A stretch of 64,000 nucleotides of DNA from Cardinalis cardinalis (lineage: Eukaryota; Chordata; Aves; Passeriformes; Cardinalidae): the NCBI GenBank assembly GCA_014549065.1, contig JACDOX010000289.1, positions 124,001 through 188,000 on the forward strand, in the 5' to 3' direction. How positions within the stretch are numbered: the first letter of the stretch is position 1; every line of letters starts with the position of its first letter. Positions 28,501 through 36,900 of the stretch are shown here, piece by piece. Under the pieces are notes generated by a model, which saw only the letters and a list, made by a program, of their open reading frames with translations, had not been told where the DNA came from and made no database searches. The position numbers and the translations under genes are program-made.

Positions 28501-31500
28501 AAGAGAATGCAAGATTATGATACAAATTAACCTTGCTTTATGCGGAGTGTAATTTGGGAGAGTCTAGTGGGAGATAGGGAAAATAATCAATTAATCATTA
28601 ATAAGTTAAGGTAGGACTGCTTAAGGGGCAGAGTTACAGAGCAGACTCAAGAGATGGGTCACAAATTAAGCAACGTACCCTTGCTAGTGTTAAAAAACCC
28701 CCAAGGTCTGTATAGGGGTAGCTATACAGGAGTGTCATGTTCAAGCTGTGTGAAATAATTTCCCGCTCTACGTAATATTCCAAAGGTCTCAGCAGGAGAA
28801 AAATATCAACCACATAGAGTAAGTTACTGCTAGAGAACACTAGGAGTGGTCAAAAGGCTGTACCACAGCTTTTGTGCTTAGTTTTATTAATAAATATGTA
28901 TGCATTGATATGTTCATATGCATTTAAAACATGCTTTCAGAGGAAAGATTGACATATTAAGAGGAGATGTGATAGAAGTTTTAAGTGTGTCAAAGACTTT
29001 CCAGGCAAAGAAGTAATTTACTTCTCATCTGCTTGGGATAGGAGAATAAGTAACAGATTTAACTACAGCAAACCAAACAGTAGACAAAACCTTTTAATTC
29101 TGAGAGGATTCTGAGTTGTTTTACTGGAGACTTTTAAGGAAAATAAGGTATGTTAGGGACGTAACTTGGTTGTGCATTGTGGAGAGGAGCTGTGGTACAA
29201 AAAAATTTCAATACCTGCATACCATAAACGTCCAAGAGTTTATAACTACAGTTGGGTCATACAGGTCATTGGCTGTAATAGGACGGTATGTGCGCTTCAT
29301 TACCAACTATGCTAATGTGGCATAGGGAAAAAAATCCTGCAAAACACTATGGAAAAGTGTAGCAAAATTACATGAAATAATGCTAGGATGACTATTAGTG
29401 TACTTTTACATAGTACTTGACAATTGCAGCTGAAATACGTAGGTTTTATACTGGTGGTTTAGACTGTGTTCAAGAAAGTAATTGACTTACAAAAGGCCTG
29501 ATTTACTTTAATTGTTATGCTGGGCATTATTATCAGTGCAAACACCATTGCTATATTTTTTTCCAGAATGCCGTTTGGTGATTCTTCTGGATCTGGTAAG
29601 ATCACAGCAAAGTTACCAAAGAATTGCTAACTCTGATCTCCACAAAAGGTAGGTAAAGTCGGTTTCAGTAAAGTCCACAATAAAGTAGATAATTTCAAAG
29701 AAAAGTTAAAATTTTAAGTTATGAATATTATCCTTTACTTCGGCAAGAAAAAGAGCTTCTTTATAGGACTAAATAGGATGAAAGCTCTTTTAGAAGGCAA
29801 CAATAAGAAAATATGACACAGAAACCTTGCTATATTACACATGCAAGTCTGAGAACAATATTCTCAAAATGTTCTAATAGAATATATAAAATTTTCCTTT
29901 GACAGATAAACTACTATGAGTCCCTCTGAGGGTTCATACATGGAAAAGTTTAACAATCAGATTTTTATTTGAACAAGTTATTATAGCATGTAAAATAATC
30001 TGTTCAGAATTTTTTGTATTAATTGCAGCTTTTTTTTAATCTTTAAAAGCATTTCATTATTATCATTAGTTTTAAGCTGGCAGGTTTTACATTCTTTTAT
30101 TGCATGTCCGTTATGAATTCTTGACAGATGCCAGTGTGTCCTAATTCTATTCATTAATTATTTAGACCATGCTGAATTTCCAGACAACCTGATCATACTC
30201 TTGAGGGATGAGATGCCTTGCAGAGGGGTGTAGATAGATTGGAGCATTGGGCAATCAACAGTGACATGAAATTTAGCAAGAGCAAATGACAGACTCTTCA
30301 CTGGTGACAAAGTAATGCTGGACACAAGTGTAAACCTAGAGAGAGGCAGCCAGAGTGCCGCCCTGCAGAAAGGCACTTGAGGCTGAGCCAGCACTGTGCC
30401 TGGGCACCAAGTGAGCAAAGCACATCCTGGGGACATAAATATCTCTTGACTTTTCTAATTATTCATTCCATGAAGAAGAAATAGAAAAAAAATTGTCTGA
30501 AAAATACTGTTTAATTAGTGCAACAATGCATAAATTGAATCTAGTTATATGCAAAATCGGTTATATACATATCTCCATATGTAAACATGCAGATGTCTGA
30601 GTGTATAAACAAACTCCTGGTATTTTTTGATATCCTTTTTGATCCCAAACAGCCATTTTCTAAAGTAAACCAAAACACAATTCCTTAAGCTAGTTTTTCA
30701 AACTCAAAAATTTTGAAATCTCAATTCAATAGTTTAGTGAATTTATCAGTAAGAGTTATATGTTTAAGTCCAGAAGCTTCCTGAAAATTTAGAATAACAT
30801 TTATTTTAAAAATGAGTCACATAAACTCCATAGACAATCAGATAGCATCACCCCAAAAGATTGCCAAAAACTTTCACTATCATGTTTTGATAAAGTTACT
30901 ATGAAAAGCAAGTCTGACTAAAACCAAAATGCAACCTTCTATTTACTGCAGTTTCAACCTTAGAGTATCACTCCCCTTTTATGACTAAAATAATTTTGCC
31001 GAAGATGCCGAAATATTCAGCAGTAAAAACTCAAAACCCACATTGCACATGATTTGCTTTTAATCCTCTGAATCAACACTATACTTATAACAAAGAACAA
31101 GGTTTCAGTTCCTGCAATATTTTATGTCTAAACATGTCTTTTCACACCTGAGTCTCAATTTTTTGACTGTCATATAAAAGGTATTCTGCAGTGTTTTGTA
31201 AAGGTTGGAGTCATACTACTCCTTTCAGATTTGCAGAGATGTCCAGAACTACAATAATATGACAAGAGAGTAAATCTCATGGTAAAATTGCATCATGAAA
31301 AAATGTTGAGAGAAGGTTACCTGAATTCATTGTATTAAATTCAAAGTGCTATTTGAGTGTTGGAAAACACATGATGATCAGCATACAAGAAAATACACTC
31401 TGACATTCTTTCTCCTTCTATCAAAAAACATTGGATATTTAGTAATATTTTTATATACTATGCATTTTTATACATTATGTATTTTTATATATTATTGATC

Positions 31501-33162
31501 TCATAATTCTGATCTTCTTTAGTTGCCTACGTATTGCCCTAGAGAGACCAACAGAGACAGCAATGCTTCTAAGCCTTACAGGTGTTGGTTCTGTAGTAGT
31601 CACCCAGTGGTACACAAACTTGGAGGAGAATGCAGAAAGGCTGGAGACCTTGTTTGAGAGTGAGTGTTTGTGTTTGCCTTAGCTGGTGTGTGTCCCTCGT
31701 GTGTGTGTGCTCAGGGACTGTGTGTATCTGCCTGTCTCCTGTCTCTTCTTTCTTTGCTCCTTACCAAACTCTGCCTGCAGTTTCTATAGGAGGTGAACTG
31801 CAGGCAGCAGCCACCATGTGGTTGACAGGTTGATCTTTCACACAGAACAATAACCTACTTAAAACAGATTTGGTGGGGTGTTTGTTTATGGTCATATGGT
31901 AAGAATAGGATTTAAATGGTGAGAAGCACTGCCCCAGGACATGGCCATCCGTAGTTACATAAACTATGGGGAAAAAATCCCCTGGATGTAACTTATATCT
32001 GCACAGATACATTGCTTAAATCTGTAAAGATACCCTTTTTCATTGTGTTTTAAATGAAAAACCATTTCATGGTGAAAGCACCAGACTGTATGGTTGATAT
32101 TTTCTTGTTTTTCAAAACTTTCATTAAAAACTCACAGAAACTAACATTTCTTTCCAGATTTGCTAAGCTTTGGTAGAATGACTGGGCAGACAATTCATGT
32201 TCTTCAGAAAAGGAGAAGTCACAGGAGAAGGCATTCCATGAAAAGTAAGAATTAAAAGGCTTAGTATAAAAGACTGGCTATAAACACTAACTAGAACCTT
32301 TAGATAGGTATTTCACAGGTGTAAGTGAAACCTTACAGATGAGCTATTACAATTTTCTCTGAAACTTCTTAAAAGAGCTCGGAGTCAGAAAACCACTGAT
32401 ACAATATCATAATTGGAGTAGCCATATTTTATATAAATAAAATTCTGGGGAAGCTTTGACATAGCTGACTAAAGGCTAGAATTTTTTCTCCACTGAACAA
32501 ATAAGGTAGTGTTACTAACAAGGTAAATCAGGAGCACAACATAGACAATATAAATGGTATGGGATTATAAACTGCAAAAAGATCAGTAGGATCTCCAGTG
32601 ATTTTAGACTGTCTCCATTGTACAAGGCATACTACACATAAGAAATATCTGGCATGTTGTTGGAGAGAGGGGAAGAATTTCTGAGTAAAACAATTTCTAA
32701 TATACTGTCTTTAAAATTGTACTGCTATTTTTCAATGTACAGGACTTATCCTTTAAAATAAGGTTTAATAACATTAATTTTATTTATAGCTTGAACTGTC
32801 ATAGAATTGAAGGAAGAACTCAGATCAGAAATATTTCCTAGTTCTCTGTTTTTCTTTTTCAGAAAATGCTTCTACAATATAGTGGCAGTTGTTAATATTT
32901 TTAAAGTAATGTTAAAGAACCATAAGTATTAATCAAAGAGAAGATGTGTTAAATGATAGTTTTTACAGCATTCTTATATTTAGTCATATTCAGAAATAAC
33001 AATGGGTTTTAATACATTTTTATAGTGGAAGCAGATTCTCACAGCTCTCCTGAAGACAAAATAGAAGAGCAGACTCTTTGCACTTCCTCAGATCCTCCTG
33101 CAAGTCATCCATCATGTTTTAATTGTGTGCTCTATGGTTTACCCAACATAATTCTGATGTAA
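1401..33162 (+). CDS. CFAP46: CFAP46 (TTC40), 3' half: cilia- and flagella-associated protein 46
   Basis: Split gene of 29 coding exons (listed separately). They sum to 3762 nt, or 1253 residues plus a stop, and every junction keeps frame. The family protein is about 2700 residues, so the N-terminal half lies upstream of base 1. CFAP46/FAP46 belongs to the C1d projection of the axonemal central apparatus, with CFAP54, CFAP74 and CFAP221, and helps control ciliary beating. The sequence shows helical TPR-like pairs in the exons at 5381 and 6824, long amphipathic helical stretches, Lys-rich linkers (exons at 1401, 21219 and 24099), and a basic, poorly structured tail. Identification rests on recognising the protein and on its position beside NKX6-2; a protein search would settle it. 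No stop or frameshift breaks the frame. Introns not described elsewhere are AT-rich, with CR1 scraps or simple repeats and nothing else I can name. Confidence 0.87.
1902..2069 (+). CDS. CFAP46: CFAP46 exon
   Basis: 56 codons, phase 0 at both ends, donor GTAAGT. Contains EEWAQYDCPNEIRD and ends NIPKP, reading directly into the next exon. Confidence 0.87.
2430..2578 (+). CDS. CFAP46: CFAP46 exon
   Basis: 149 nt after a TTTTCAG acceptor, ending two bases into an Arg codon. Hydrophobic helical sequence TLYFMDLLSKELQKIF. The donor GTTTGT is weaker than its neighbours. Confidence 0.85.
3654..3811 (+). mobile_element. CR1 LINE 3' fragment
   Basis: Shows the diverged CR1 tail pattern: TGGATG...CATCCCTGGAAGTGTTCAAGG, then TTCCTTCCAGCCCAAACTAT, then an ATTTTGTGA end. 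Old and 5'-truncated. Confidence 0.7.
3996..4094 (+). CDS. CFAP46: CFAP46 exon
   Basis: 99 nt after TTTGTAG. The first base completes Arg. Encodes EASVYHEKAAGYVYISELEQ. Donor GTATGT. Confidence 0.83.
4356..4485 (+). CDS. CFAP46: CFAP46 exon
   Basis: 130 nt after GATTTAG. Charged helical sequence CRQEIALKKEKN and later ENILTSREK. Ends on a whole codon before GTTTTT, a weak donor. A second AG lies six bases inside, so a two-residue-shorter splice is possible. Confidence 0.78.
5381..5527 (+). CDS. CFAP46: CFAP46 exon with TPR-like helices
   Basis: 49 codons after TTTTTTCAG, phase 0. LWIEKAEVLIQLGLYQPA followed by RLLLSEAHAAT is a TPR-like helix-turn-helix. The N at 5422 is the third base of an Ala codon and is harmless. 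Confidence 0.9.
6824..7024 (+). CDS. CFAP46: CFAP46 exon with TPR-like helices
   Basis: 67 codons, phase 0, acceptor TTTCTAG, donor GTAAGG. CLYLLAVLANLERNHRQAKA continues as a second TPR-like unit. An acidic stretch near the end reads LEEEGEGK. Confidence 0.9.
7801..8052 (+). mobile_element. CR1 LINE 3' fragment
   Basis: Runs from AAGCTGTGCCAAGGGC through GGCTGGATATTAGGAAAAGG, CTGCCCAGGGACATGGTGGA and TCTTCCAACCCCATGAG to the GTGATTCTGTAA end typical of CR1. About 250 bp, sense to CFAP46. Confidence 0.88.
8166..8314 (+). CDS. CFAP46: CFAP46 exon
   Basis: 149 nt after ATCTGTAG, donor GTAAGC, ending AG of an Arg codon. Contains FWCYLQACEILEHTVSVLQ. The N at 8306 is the third base of CTN (Leu). 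Confidence 0.87.
9122..9304 (+). CDS. CFAP46: CFAP46 exon
   Basis: 183 nt after TTTCTTTCCAG. The first base completes Arg. Contains HILEESYNKLVQVEKDFLHH. Donor GTAGGA. Confidence 0.88.
9660..9664. repeat. Target-site duplication, left copy (ATGTT)
   Basis: Matches 10321-10325 exactly and bounds the 656-bp LTR. Confidence 0.8.
9665..10320 (+). mobile_element. Solo LTR of an ERVL-like endogenous retrovirus, 656 bp
   Basis: Begins TGTCCTGGATTGCGAAG and ends CTTTCCAAACCAAGTCA. The 5-bp duplication ATGTT flanks it at 9660-9664 and 10321-10325. A TATA-like GGATATAAACTT near 9883 and a polyadenylation-like ATTAAAG near 10171 suggest + orientation. No internal viral genes remain. It lies in the intron between the exons at 9122 and 10766 and could in principle offer a sense-strand promoter. 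Confidence 0.84.
10321..10325. repeat. Target-site duplication, right copy (ATGTT)
   Basis: Partner of 9660-9664. Confidence 0.8.
10766..10901 (+). CDS. CFAP46: CFAP46 exon
   Basis: 136 nt after a T-rich tract and TTCAG. Contains the basic NKRNKHSHYLDAY and then AQRAVSETEEVFH. Flanked on both sides by introns that each carry a solo LTR. Confidence 0.86.
11129..11133. repeat. Target-site duplication, left copy (CTCTA)
   Basis: Matches 12395-12399 exactly and bounds the 1261-bp LTR. Confidence 0.85.
11134..12394 (-). mobile_element. Solo LTR of an ERVL-like endogenous retrovirus, 1261 bp
   Basis: Begins TGTCATGGTTTGACA and ends TGTCAAACCACTACA, imperfect inverted termini with TG...CA ends. 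The 5-bp target duplication CTCTA sits at 11129-11133 and 12395-12399. No internal gag, pol or env sequence is present, so this is a recombined solo LTR. A TTTATT near the left end (AATAAA on the - strand) suggests the element lies antisense to CFAP46. The 5-bp duplication is typical of ERVL. It sits in the intron between the exons at 10766 and 12884. Long open frames inside it are not genes. Confidence 0.88.
12395..12399. repeat. Target-site duplication, right copy (CTCTA)
   Basis: Partner of 11129-11133. Confidence 0.85.
12884..13063 (+). CDS. CFAP46: CFAP46 exon
   Basis: 60 codons, phase 0 at both ends, acceptor TATTTCAG. Helical ALRKINLVEILLDIFHL followed by an acidic end, EIVIEDDAIEQ. 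Confidence 0.88.
13487..13675 (+). CDS. CFAP46: CFAP46 exon
   Basis: 63 codons, phase 0. Contains MKHTMAHIALAQLANIQNL and CRYLSGKALHLLA, a TPR-like repeat. The N at 13573 leaves Lys or Asn unresolved. Confidence 0.89.
14398..14532 (+). CDS. CFAP46: CFAP46 exon (weak acceptor)
   Basis: 45 codons, phase 0. Polar, low-complexity sequence (SDTRKSLTSAECSEQ). The acceptor CGGGTAG has a pyrimidine tract interrupted by AAAACTGTGACG, so this exon may be skipped at times. Skipping would keep frame. Confidence 0.76.
15424..15603 (+). CDS. CFAP46: CFAP46 exon
   Basis: 60 codons after TCATCTAG, phase 0. Helical AQKYLSQSNEALLQSVAIAF and DVLALASLEMAECFQQF. Donor GTAAGG. Confidence 0.89.
16617..16784 (+). 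CDS. CFAP46: CFAP46 exon
   Basis: 56 codons after TTTTGCAG, phase 0. Contains NTSSSQLAALLHLQNRLKQN. Donor GTAACT. Confidence 0.86.
16860..16957 (+). mobile_element. CR1 LINE 3' end fragment
   Basis: A short piece with GGTTGAACTTGATGGTCCCT, then a CCCACCTGAAAAATTCTGAG version of the CR1 terminus. Confidence 0.7.
17259..17480 (-). mobile_element. CR1 LINE 3' fragment, reverse
   Basis: Begins with the reversed CR1 end AATCATAGAATGGTTGAGGT and continues through GAGGCCCCACAGCCTCCTTG. Confidence 0.8.
18384..18456 (+). CDS. CFAP46: CFAP46 small exon with tandem acceptor AGs
   Basis: 73 nt encoding LYSSFIEVPKVSTARQKGKL and AQRM. Two AGs lie 7 nt apart, at 18375-18376 and 18382-18383. Only the second keeps the frame open, because the first gives a stop within nine codons. 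Donor GTAAGT one base into a codon. Confidence 0.75.
18840..18991 (+). CDS. CFAP46: CFAP46 exon
   Basis: 152 nt after TTTTAATAG. Its first two bases complete Val. Contains RFPVNPDAFRILLEKMRLYK and NLKECVSKTDV. Confidence 0.88.
19260..19790. other. GC-rich block in CFAP46 intron, probably an unnamed mobile-element remnant
   Basis: About 0.5 kb of GC-rich sequence inside an AT-rich intron, with sharp edges and several chance open frames. I could not find paired ends or a target duplication. It includes the 18-bp tandem repeat at 19598-19651. Confidence 0.4.
19598..19651. repeat. 18-bp tandem repeat, three units
   Basis: Units AGCC(G/A)AGAGGCAAGAGAG start at 19598, 19616 and 19634, the last slightly diverged. 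Confidence 0.85.
20720..20841 (+). CDS. CFAP46: CFAP46 exon
   Basis: 122 nt after GTGAAAG, ending AG before GTAAGA. Acidic IIEIMEEYLKPTLSQFDLS. Confidence 0.85.
21219..21304 (+). CDS. CFAP46: CFAP46 exon, Lys-rich linker
   Basis: 86 nt after CTCTTCCCAG. ESQCVSVSASETGKKKVKDK is a charged linker with no fold I can recognise. Donor GTATGT after one base of an Asp codon. Confidence 0.83.
22247..22411 (+). CDS. CFAP46: CFAP46 exon
   Basis: 165 nt after TCTCTTTAG. Hydrophobic VDLGLCVVLLGDTLLMELPL followed by FSLQFLYNRLHWAEA. Ends one base into a codon. Confidence 0.88.
23948..24014. repeat. Trinucleotide-rich simple sequence (TTA/TAC)
   Basis: TTATTATTTTTATTATTACT and a following run of ACTACT triplets just upstream of the exon at 24099. 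Confidence 0.75.
24099..24175 (+). CDS. CFAP46: CFAP46 exon, Lys-rich linker
   Basis: 77 nt after TTTTCACAG. Lys-rich (TELKKNVETSKEKTTKAHQK). Donor GTGAAC is weak, but the phase fits both neighbours. Confidence 0.78.
24667..24727 (+). CDS. CFAP46: CFAP46 small exon
   Basis: 61 nt after AATTGTAG encoding APVNRDLPSNCLPVDTRNLK. Donor GTATCC one base into a Tyr codon. Followed by an intron of only 91 nt. Confidence 0.78.
24819..24854 (+). CDS. CFAP46: CFAP46 microexon (36 nt)
   Basis: 36 nt between TTTATCAG and GTAATA, encoding YIVDPYNEGREA across its split codons. Both boundaries are in phase 1, so the microexon can be included or skipped without a frameshift. Confidence 0.76.
25058..25355 (-). 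mobile_element. CR1 LINE 3' fragment, reverse
   Basis: Contains GGTTTGGGTTGGAAGGGACC, TCCAACCTGGCCTTGGGCAC, TTCCTTCCTGATATCTAACC and TTGTCCTTGTCCTGTCACTC, a well-preserved avian CR1 in antisense. GC-rich compared with the surrounding intron. Confidence 0.9.
26030..26132 (+). CDS. CFAP46: CFAP46 exon
   Basis: 103 nt after GTTACAG. Contains SPSRKIQEVLEKYYDLFTVK and VIGNMCAP. Donor GTATGT. Confidence 0.87.
26672..26800 (-). mobile_element. CR1 LINE fragment, reverse
   Basis: AAAAGGGACCTCAAGAGGTC followed by diverged CR1-like sequence. Short and old. Confidence 0.55.
27322..27434 (+). CDS. CFAP46: CFAP46 exon
   Basis: 113 nt after CTTTCCTTTCAG. Encodes EWEQLLTNCSAFLFYGMERF and SHVLLNWLATMN. 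Donor GTAAGA. Confidence 0.89.
28940..29250 (+). mobile_element. Possible old CR1 fragment
   Basis: AAGAGGAGATGTGATAGAAG followed by GATAGGAGAATAAGTAACAG and AACTACAGCAAACC resembles the CR1 region just before the 3' end, heavily diverged. Confidence 0.4.
29567..29648 (+). CDS. CFAP46: CFAP46 exon
   Basis: 82 nt after TTTTTCCAG. Encodes CRLVILLDLVRSQQSYQRIA. Donor GTAGGT. Reading on meets a TAG at once, so the donor at 29649 is required. Confidence 0.87.
30168..30440 (+). mobile_element. CR1 LINE internal (ORF2-derived) fragment
   Basis: Translates in pieces to CR1 ORF2-like sequence such as LDHWAIN-like and DMKFSKSK, broken by stops. Lies in the intron between the exons at 29567 and 31523, whose remainder is AT-rich and featureless. 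Confidence 0.6.
31523..31659 (+). CDS. CFAP46: CFAP46 exon
   Basis: 137 nt after TTCTTTAG. Encodes CLRIALERPTETAMLLSLTG and VVTQWYTNLEENAERLE. Donor GTGAGT. Confidence 0.89.
32158..32244 (+). CDS. CFAP46: CFAP46 exon, basic
   Basis: 87 nt after TTTCCAG. Encodes LLSFGRMTGQTIHVLQKRRS and then an Arg-rich RRRHSMK. Donor GTAAGA. Confidence 0.83.
33026..33162 (+). CDS. CFAP46: CFAP46 terminal coding exon
   Basis: 137 nt after TTTTTATAG, ending in TAA at 33160-33162. The tail is Ser/Glu/Pro rich and closes with CVLYGLPNIILM. The frame and the downstream AATAAA at 33570 support this as the true end of the gene. Confidence 0.82.
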
Positions 33163-33569
33163 TTTGTGTCAATATTTTCATACTGATCTAAGGAGAGATG
33201 AGATTAAGAAAATGTGCATATTGCTGTTTCAGATGTAAACAGTTTGATATCAGCATGTCAGGAAAATAGCATATATAGCTCAGAAATTTCAGTTAGTGCT
33301 CTAAGGTTTTTTAATCTTAGTGAATCCTTTAAAAATTTGGTATGTACCAACATATTTTAAAGAAAAGTGGGCTTGATGCATGAATGGAATTGGAATGTAT
33401 CAATGTCAGTGCTTCCCTTTGGAAAAACATTTCCTTGATGTGTTTTATTTTCACATGGACAATTCATCAGAAACATAGCTAGAAAATTTACCAAGTGACC
33501 CTATTCAGAATGAACTGATCTTTTTATGTGGAAGTAGTTGTAGTTTAATTAGAAAACAAATTAGTCTTA

Positions 33570-33575
33570 AATAAA
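33570..33575 (+). terminator. Candidate CFAP46 polyadenylation signal
   Basis: AATAAA about 410 bases after the CFAP46 stop codon, followed by a T-rich stretch that could serve as the downstream element. Inferred from position and sequence. Confidence 0.55.
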
Positions 33576-33624
33576 ATTATTAATAATTTTTGCTTTCTTT
33601 ATTTTCCTGTGTTTTTCTTTAATA

Positions 33625-33930
33625 ACATTCCCAACATAATTCCTTCCCAATATCCCATCCATCCCTGCCCTCTGGCAGTGGGAGCCATTCCCTGTGTCCT
33701 GTCCCTCCATCCTTGTCCCCAGTCCCTCTCCAGCTCTCCTGGAGCCCCTTCAGGCCCTGCCAGGGGCTCTGAGCTCTCCCTGGAGCTGCTCCTGTCCAGG
33801 TGAGCCCCCCCAGGTGTCCCAGCCTGTCCCAGAGCACAGGGGCTCCAGCCCTCAGAGCAGCTCTAGGGCCTCCTCTGGACTTGCTCTTACACTGGGGACT
33901 CTTGAGCTAGATACAGTTCTCCAACTGGAC
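33625..33930 (-). mobile_element. CR1 LINE 3' fragment, reverse
   Basis: GC-rich block just after the CFAP46 polyA signal with CTCCAGCTCTCCTGGAGCCC, GGTGTCCCAGCCTGTCCCAG and CAGAGCAGCTCTAGGGCCTC, typical of antisense avian CR1. Confidence 0.78.
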
Positions 33931-36900
33931 TTTCCCAAGAGTGAGAATTATTTTTATTATATTAATCAAGCAATTGTTTAAATGAAATAAAAATATTAAA
34001 TTAAAATATTTTGGAATTTAAAATACATATCTGATTTTTAAAAGGAATTCTAAGGTATTCATTTATTTGAGTATGAGTTNTTAATTTTTACAATATTATA
34101 TAGTGTTCAGCAACCTGGAGGAAAAAAATCCTACCAACTAATGACCCAGAAATAAATTACAGTAGATACACCTTAGGACGTATGAGTTCTCTTGTCGAAT
34201 GACATTGGCACAAGCCCAAACAACAAGAATAAGAGCTTCTGAAAATATTTCATCTNCGTGGCACTACATCATTCCTATGCACTGTATTCTTTCATACAAG
34301 AAATATTAAGCAGTTAGTGCTATTCCATGTATCAAGGGCTTTAAAATAACTTTCTGAATTATGTCTCAGCAACATAACAAATCACACTATCAATTAGCTT
34401 CTATAACAGAAATGACATTTCATAATATATTTTACCAAGAAAAGAATTGGTCAGCTAAAATTTATGTAATCTGAAAAATGTGAGGAAGAAAAAAATCATG
34501 GTGAATTTATTGATGATATTCTAGGACAAGAACATCGTTTGAGTTGTACATAGCTGTCCAAGAAAAGTGTGTGGTTCTAAATAGTCTGCAGTAAAAAGCT
34601 GCAGCAAGTTTGCTACAAAATGATAAAACATACAAAAATAAGGGAATATCTGTCCTTAGTCCCTGGTTTAACCTCTTTAAAATTATACTTCCTTAAGCAG
34701 TCATTCAAGGATTTCATGCTGCATGTGCGTCCCTCTCTCCAGAGCTGCCGTGTCTGGTCCTGCCAGCAAGCCTGCTGTTCCTGCTTNGCTGAGGGATGCA
34801 GTGGAGCAGACTCCAAAACAGAGCAGCTGCTGCTGCAGGTGTTCATAGGCAGGGAAATTAGAGCAGATTTGAATGTGGTGTACAGATCATTCCCATAATT
34901 ATTTAAGATCACTCATCTTGAGTTTGAACCACCTTCTAAGCCTTCCAGCCTGTGGTCTGGCACCATCTGATCTGATCTGGAAGCTCTCCCAAAATAGGGT
35001 ATCAGAGGGAATTCAACCATCTTATATGAGTATAAATCCTTTCTTCTCTTGCATGTGGATGAAAGACCAGCTCATCACTGTGAAGTCACCAGGAGGTCTT
35101 TCATCCCTTAAAGCCCTTTTTGGGTATTAATTCAGGTCTCCAAATGCAGTGTCTTCATGTGGATATAGTGACAGATAGTTATCAGCATGGGTTTTAAGGA
35201 TGTGGTCAAGTTAAAATTGAAGGCATGCATATGTGCCCTGAAATATTTACTGGTTGGTGGAAGACCCAGATTGGTACTGAGGTGATAAATTGATGGACTA
35301 CTTCTCAGCCAGTGATAGAAGAGCATGTGAGATATTTCATGAACATGATAGTAGCATTTTCAAAAGTAGCAGGCACAACAGTCTTCACTTCAGAATAAGA
35401 GAGGAAATGTATTTAATATGTTGCAGCTTTCCAGATGGTTACTTAAGGCTTATGGTTACTTAAGGCTTATGGTTACTTACAACTTACTTAAGAGGAACAA
35501 TTTTAGATCACTTAATATAATTTTTATAAAAATGCAGTATGGAATGTTAACACTATTGCTGGTGGATAAAATATCCGTTCTAATATTCCCTGAAANATGA
35601 ATCTTATGTATGTTTACTTTTAAATATCCTAAATTAGACATTGTAAATGCAATAGTCTATCTATGAAGAAATGTTTTCTTCCTCTGCCAAAAGAGTGCTC
35701 AAAGTCAGCGCTGAGTTCAAACAGTTGAAGCCAACAAAATAAGGACCTCTTTCAGAAGTAAATCACCAATATATTGGACTAGGAAGGTGTAAGAAATTAA
35801 AAGGGTGTTTTGTGACAGTGTCCGTTACTATGGGAAATATTTAGNAAGATGTTTCTTTGTCACTGAATAACTTCTGTGATTTCTTTTCCCTTTGTTTCAT
35901 AAAATGCTTCAGCCTCACACATGATGGCAGAAGAGGGTGAAAACTGTCAAGATTAAACTGAAAGTGAATCAGTGTGAGCTTGAATAAAGCATCCTTTCCA
36001 GTAACTGAATGTTCATGGCTTGTCACTGTTCTTGATAGTCTCATACTTGACATTTAGCATTTGAGATTGTTAGGAGAAACTAGATGTTTACAAAGATGTA
36101 CAGCTTTACCAGAAATCACNTCTGTGCTAATTAGGATTTGTGTTTGTTTCCTGAAAAGGCATCTAAAAATATTTTTATAATGTTCTGGCTTTCGTGATGA
36201 CTTAATTTTCTTAAAGAAGTTGAAGTTAATGTCATAAGTTTGTTAGCAAGGTGGATGGTTATGACTTCTGGACCTACCATAACCATAATCAACAATTTCA
36301 CAGTTCCAAGTTGACATAACTTTTCTGTGCTATAAGTACACTGAGATAAGCTGCAGATAAAAATAGTGAAGTAAACTGAAGAATCAGATTCATTTTTGTC
36401 TAAAATTATTTTTAATTTTGAGTGGGTTTTTTCTTAATTTTGCCCAAGTATATCAACTGTGAAAAAAGTTCAAGGAGAGGTTCAGAAATCAAAGAAAAAA
36501 AACAAAACAAACCTGAGTTTTTCAGAAGTGCAGATGGTAATATCCCTTGACAATCATAAACTGTGTGAAAATATTATATAATACAGGTGTTTTATTATCT
36601 GACTGGATACTGGGTNGTAGATCAAATCTATATCATAGCAACAGTGTCCACACTGCTCTTCTCTGTCTTCTTTTTGATGCTAAAATTTAAGAAAGAGATC
36701 AGTGTTCCCAATGTGTTTTGATTAGTACAATGAAGACATGGTTGTAATCCATCAGTAAGGGAGAGCAGTTTCATATTGTAGGACAGAAGTGTTTATTTGG
36801 AAAACTGCAGGCAATGGCTCAGAGAACAGCCTCTTAAGTACAAAGTGGGTTTGATGAGAGAACAGTGACAGTGGAATTACAGGTAAAACCTGTAATCTGC

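Noticed and set aside
35841..36053. Candidate last exon of VA opsin (TTTCAG then FNLDSFHPLL...)
   Set aside because: In phase, but lacks the FRxC helix-8 start. The exon at 43430-43660 has it, is closer and has a stronger acceptor.
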